This document shows positions 6,794-8,390 of a DNA stretch of 8,390 nucleotides, one piece after another. Origin of the DNA: CALXVA01 sp964587175 (GTDB lineage Bacteria; Bacillota; Clostridia; TANB77; CAG-508); assembly GCA_964587175.1 (NCBI GenBank), contig CAZPKK010000044.1:1-8390 (forward strand), given 5' to 3'. Within the stretch, counting starts at the first letter, position 1. Every line of letters begins with the position of its first letter. The translations under genes and the position numbers were made by a program. A model generated the notes under the pieces. That model ran no database searches. It was not told where the DNA came from and saw only the letters and a program-made list of their open reading frames with translations.

Positions 6794-8390
6794 TTAAACC
6801 TCTACTGTTGCATCTTGCTCATATTCTTCTGAATTTTTTTCTTGCTCTTCTGTATTAATATGAAAATTTTTATATTTTGCTAAACCTGTTCCTGCTGGAA
6901 TTAATTTTCCTATAATAACATTTTCTTTTAGTCCAATTAATTCATCGACTTTTCCTTTTACAGCAGCTTCTGTAAGAACTCTTGTTGTCTCCTGGAATGA
7001 TGCTGCTGATAAGAAACTTTCTGTTGCAAGTGATGCTTTTGTAATACCAAGTAATAAACGTTTGTAGCTTGCTGGCTTTTTACCTTCTTCTTCCGCTTTT
7101 TTATTTGCATCTTCCACATCATATACATCTACAAGTGAACCTGCAAATAATGGTGTGTTTCCATTGTCCTCTACCCTTACTTTTTTAAGCATTTGTCTTG
7201 CAATAACCTCAATGTGTTTATCATTAATATCAACACCTTGATTTCTATATACTTTTTGTACCTCTTGTACTAGATATTGATATACGCCATCTGCTCCATT
7301 GATTAATAATATTTCATTTGGATTTATTGATCCTTCTGTAATTGGTGCTCCTGCTTTTATTTCGTCTCCATCTCTTACACGAAGTTTTGAACCAAATGGT
7401 ATTGTATATTTTTTGCTATCATCTTTACTTGTAACAGTAACTTCTTTTCTGTTCTTTTCTTCTGAAACAGTAATTTTACCATCTATTTCTGAAATTATTG
7501 CTAATCCCTTTGGTTTACGAGCTTCAAATAGCTCCTCAACTCTAGGAAGACCTTGTGTAATATCTGCAACACCTGCAACACCACCAGAATGGATAGTTCT
7601 CATAGTAAGCTGTGTACCAGGCTCACCAATTGATTGTGCTGCTATAATACCAACTGATTCTCCTATACTTACTTCTTCACGAGTAGCTAGACCCATTCCA
7701 TAGCATTTGCTACATACACCATGTTTAGTTCTACATTCTAATACAGAACGTACATTAACACTTCCGATTCCAGCCTCAACTATCTCTTCTGCAATATTTT
7801 CAGTAATCAATGTTTCTTTATCCACAATTAACTCTTTTGTTTGTGGATTATATATATCTTCTAATGGATATCTACCAAGTAATCTTTCTTCTAATTTTTC
7901 AATCACTTGATTTCCATCTTTAATGTCTATTAACTCTATACCTTTTGTTGTTCCGCAATCATGTTCTCTAACAATAATATCTTGTGATACATCAACAAGT
8001 CTTCTTGTTAAATATCCTGAGTCAGCAGTTCTTAGAGCTGTATCTGCCAAACCTTTTCTAGCGCCATGTGCTGAAATAAAGTATTCTAGTGGATCTAACC
8101 CCTCTCTAAATGATGAGGTAATAGGTATCTCAACTGTTTTACCTGTTGTGGAAGCCATAAGTCCACGCATACCAGCAATCTGTCTTAATTGGTTCAAGTT
8201 ACCTCTAGCTCCAGATTCAGACATCATATATACTGGATTTAATTTTTCAAAATTATCTTTCATTGCATCTGTAACTTTGTCTGTAGCTTCTTCCCAGATT
8301 TTAATTACAGAATTATATCTTTCTGTATCTGTTATTAAACCACGTCTATATTGTTTTGTTACATTTTCAACTTGTACTTCAGCATCTTCT
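6794..8390 (-). CDS. rpoC: DNA-directed RNA polymerase subunit beta-prime, C-terminal part (cut by window edge)
   Basis: Beta-prime forms the catalytic clamp of RNA polymerase. The window holds the last 531 residues and the frame stays open to the right edge; the ATG at 8263 is an internal methionine, not a start. Numbered from the first full codon: YRRGLITDTERYN (14-26) and YMMSESGARGN (54-64) are core beta-prime motifs; the bridge helix spans about 115-137 with SGYLTRRLVD; four cysteines at 145, 219, 226 and 229 (the last three in CRTKHGVCSKC) match the second zinc site; the trigger loop spans about 243-270 with SIGEPGTQLTMRTIHSGG, including the conserved Met, Arg and His that contact the incoming nucleotide. 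The acidic tail EEQEKNSEEYEQDATVEV ends the protein. I see no large lineage-specific insertion. The gene ends at the terminator. The next gene is gdpP, not the rpsL-rpsG-fusA genes usual in Bacillota. Confidence 0.99.
   Translation of the reverse strand, partial: EDAEVQVENVTKQYRRGLITDTERYNSVIKIWEEATDKVTDAMKDNFEKLNPVYMMSESGARGNLNQLRQIAGMRGLMASTTGKTVEIPITSSFREGLDPLEYFISAHGARKGLADTALRTADSGYLTRRLVDVSQDIIVREHDCGTTKGIELIDIKDGNQVIEKLEERLLGRYPLEDIYNPQTKELIVDKETLITENIAEEIVEAGIGSVNVRSVLECRTKHGVCSKCYGMGLATREEVSIGESVGIIAAQSIGEPGTQLTMRTIHSGGVAGVADITQGLPRVEELFEARKPKGLAIISEIDGKITVSEEKNRKEVTVTSKDDSKKYTIPFGSKLRVRDGDEIKAGAPITEGSINPNEILLINGADGVYQYLVQEVQKVYRNQGVDINDKHIEVIARQMLKKVRVEDNGNTPLFAGSLVDVYDVEDANKKAEEEGKKPASYKRLLLGITKASLATESFLSAASFQETTRVLTEAAVKGKVDELIGLKENVIIGKLIPAGTGLAKYKNFHINTEEQEKNSEEYEQDATVEV

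Noticed and set aside
1..8390. Search for CRISPR arrays, tRNA or rRNA genes, transposase genes, phage or defence genes.
   Set aside because: None is visible; coding space is filled by six core genes and the gaps are too short or lack the features.

Overview
The window is a stretch of core housekeeping chromosome from a low-GC, Bacillota-type bacterium, most likely a clostridial relative. The evidence is the very AT-rich composition, strong AGGAGG-type ribosome binding sites, a TTG start codon, and the neighbourhood gdpP-rplI-dnaB, which is a familiar Bacillota cluster. I could not place the species. Every gene I can support lies on the minus strand. In the direction of transcription the order is rpoC (3' part), gdpP, rplI, dnaB, tilS, ftsH (5' part). 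The two end genes are cut by the window edges.

Layout from high to low coordinates. At 8390-6794 lies the C-terminal 531 residues of RNA polymerase beta-prime, ending in a clear intrinsic terminator (6752-6786). A near-consensus promoter (6679-6707) then starts a new transcript with gdpP, the membrane c-di-AMP phosphodiesterase (4671-6656), followed by rplI for ribosomal protein L9 (4116-4562) and dnaB for the replicative helicase (2720-4051). No terminator or strong promoter is visible between these three, so they probably form one operon. A 173-bp gap with a 9-bp GGGGACAG-type hairpin separates dnaB from tilS, the tRNA-Ile lysidine synthetase (1476-2546). A further 213-bp gap with one good and one weaker promoter candidate leads into ftsH, the membrane AAA+ zinc protease (start 1262, running off the left edge).

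Functionally this is information processing (transcription, translation, replication, tRNA modification) plus two membrane-anchored regulators of homeostasis, GdpP and FtsH. There is no sign of a mobile island, CRISPR array, defence cassette, or rRNA or tRNA gene. I did not find an undescribed system. Points worth a second look are small: a TilS that appears to lack its C-terminal domain, no hpt between tilS and ftsH, gdpP rather than rpsL after rpoC, a possible REP/MITE-like hairpin before tilS, and a 10-bp palindrome abutting the gdpP promoter. Three genes start at positions that differ from a longest-ORF call or are easily missed: ftsH at TTG 1262, tilS at ATG 2546 and gdpP at ATG 6656. No gene-free stretch exceeds 300 bases.
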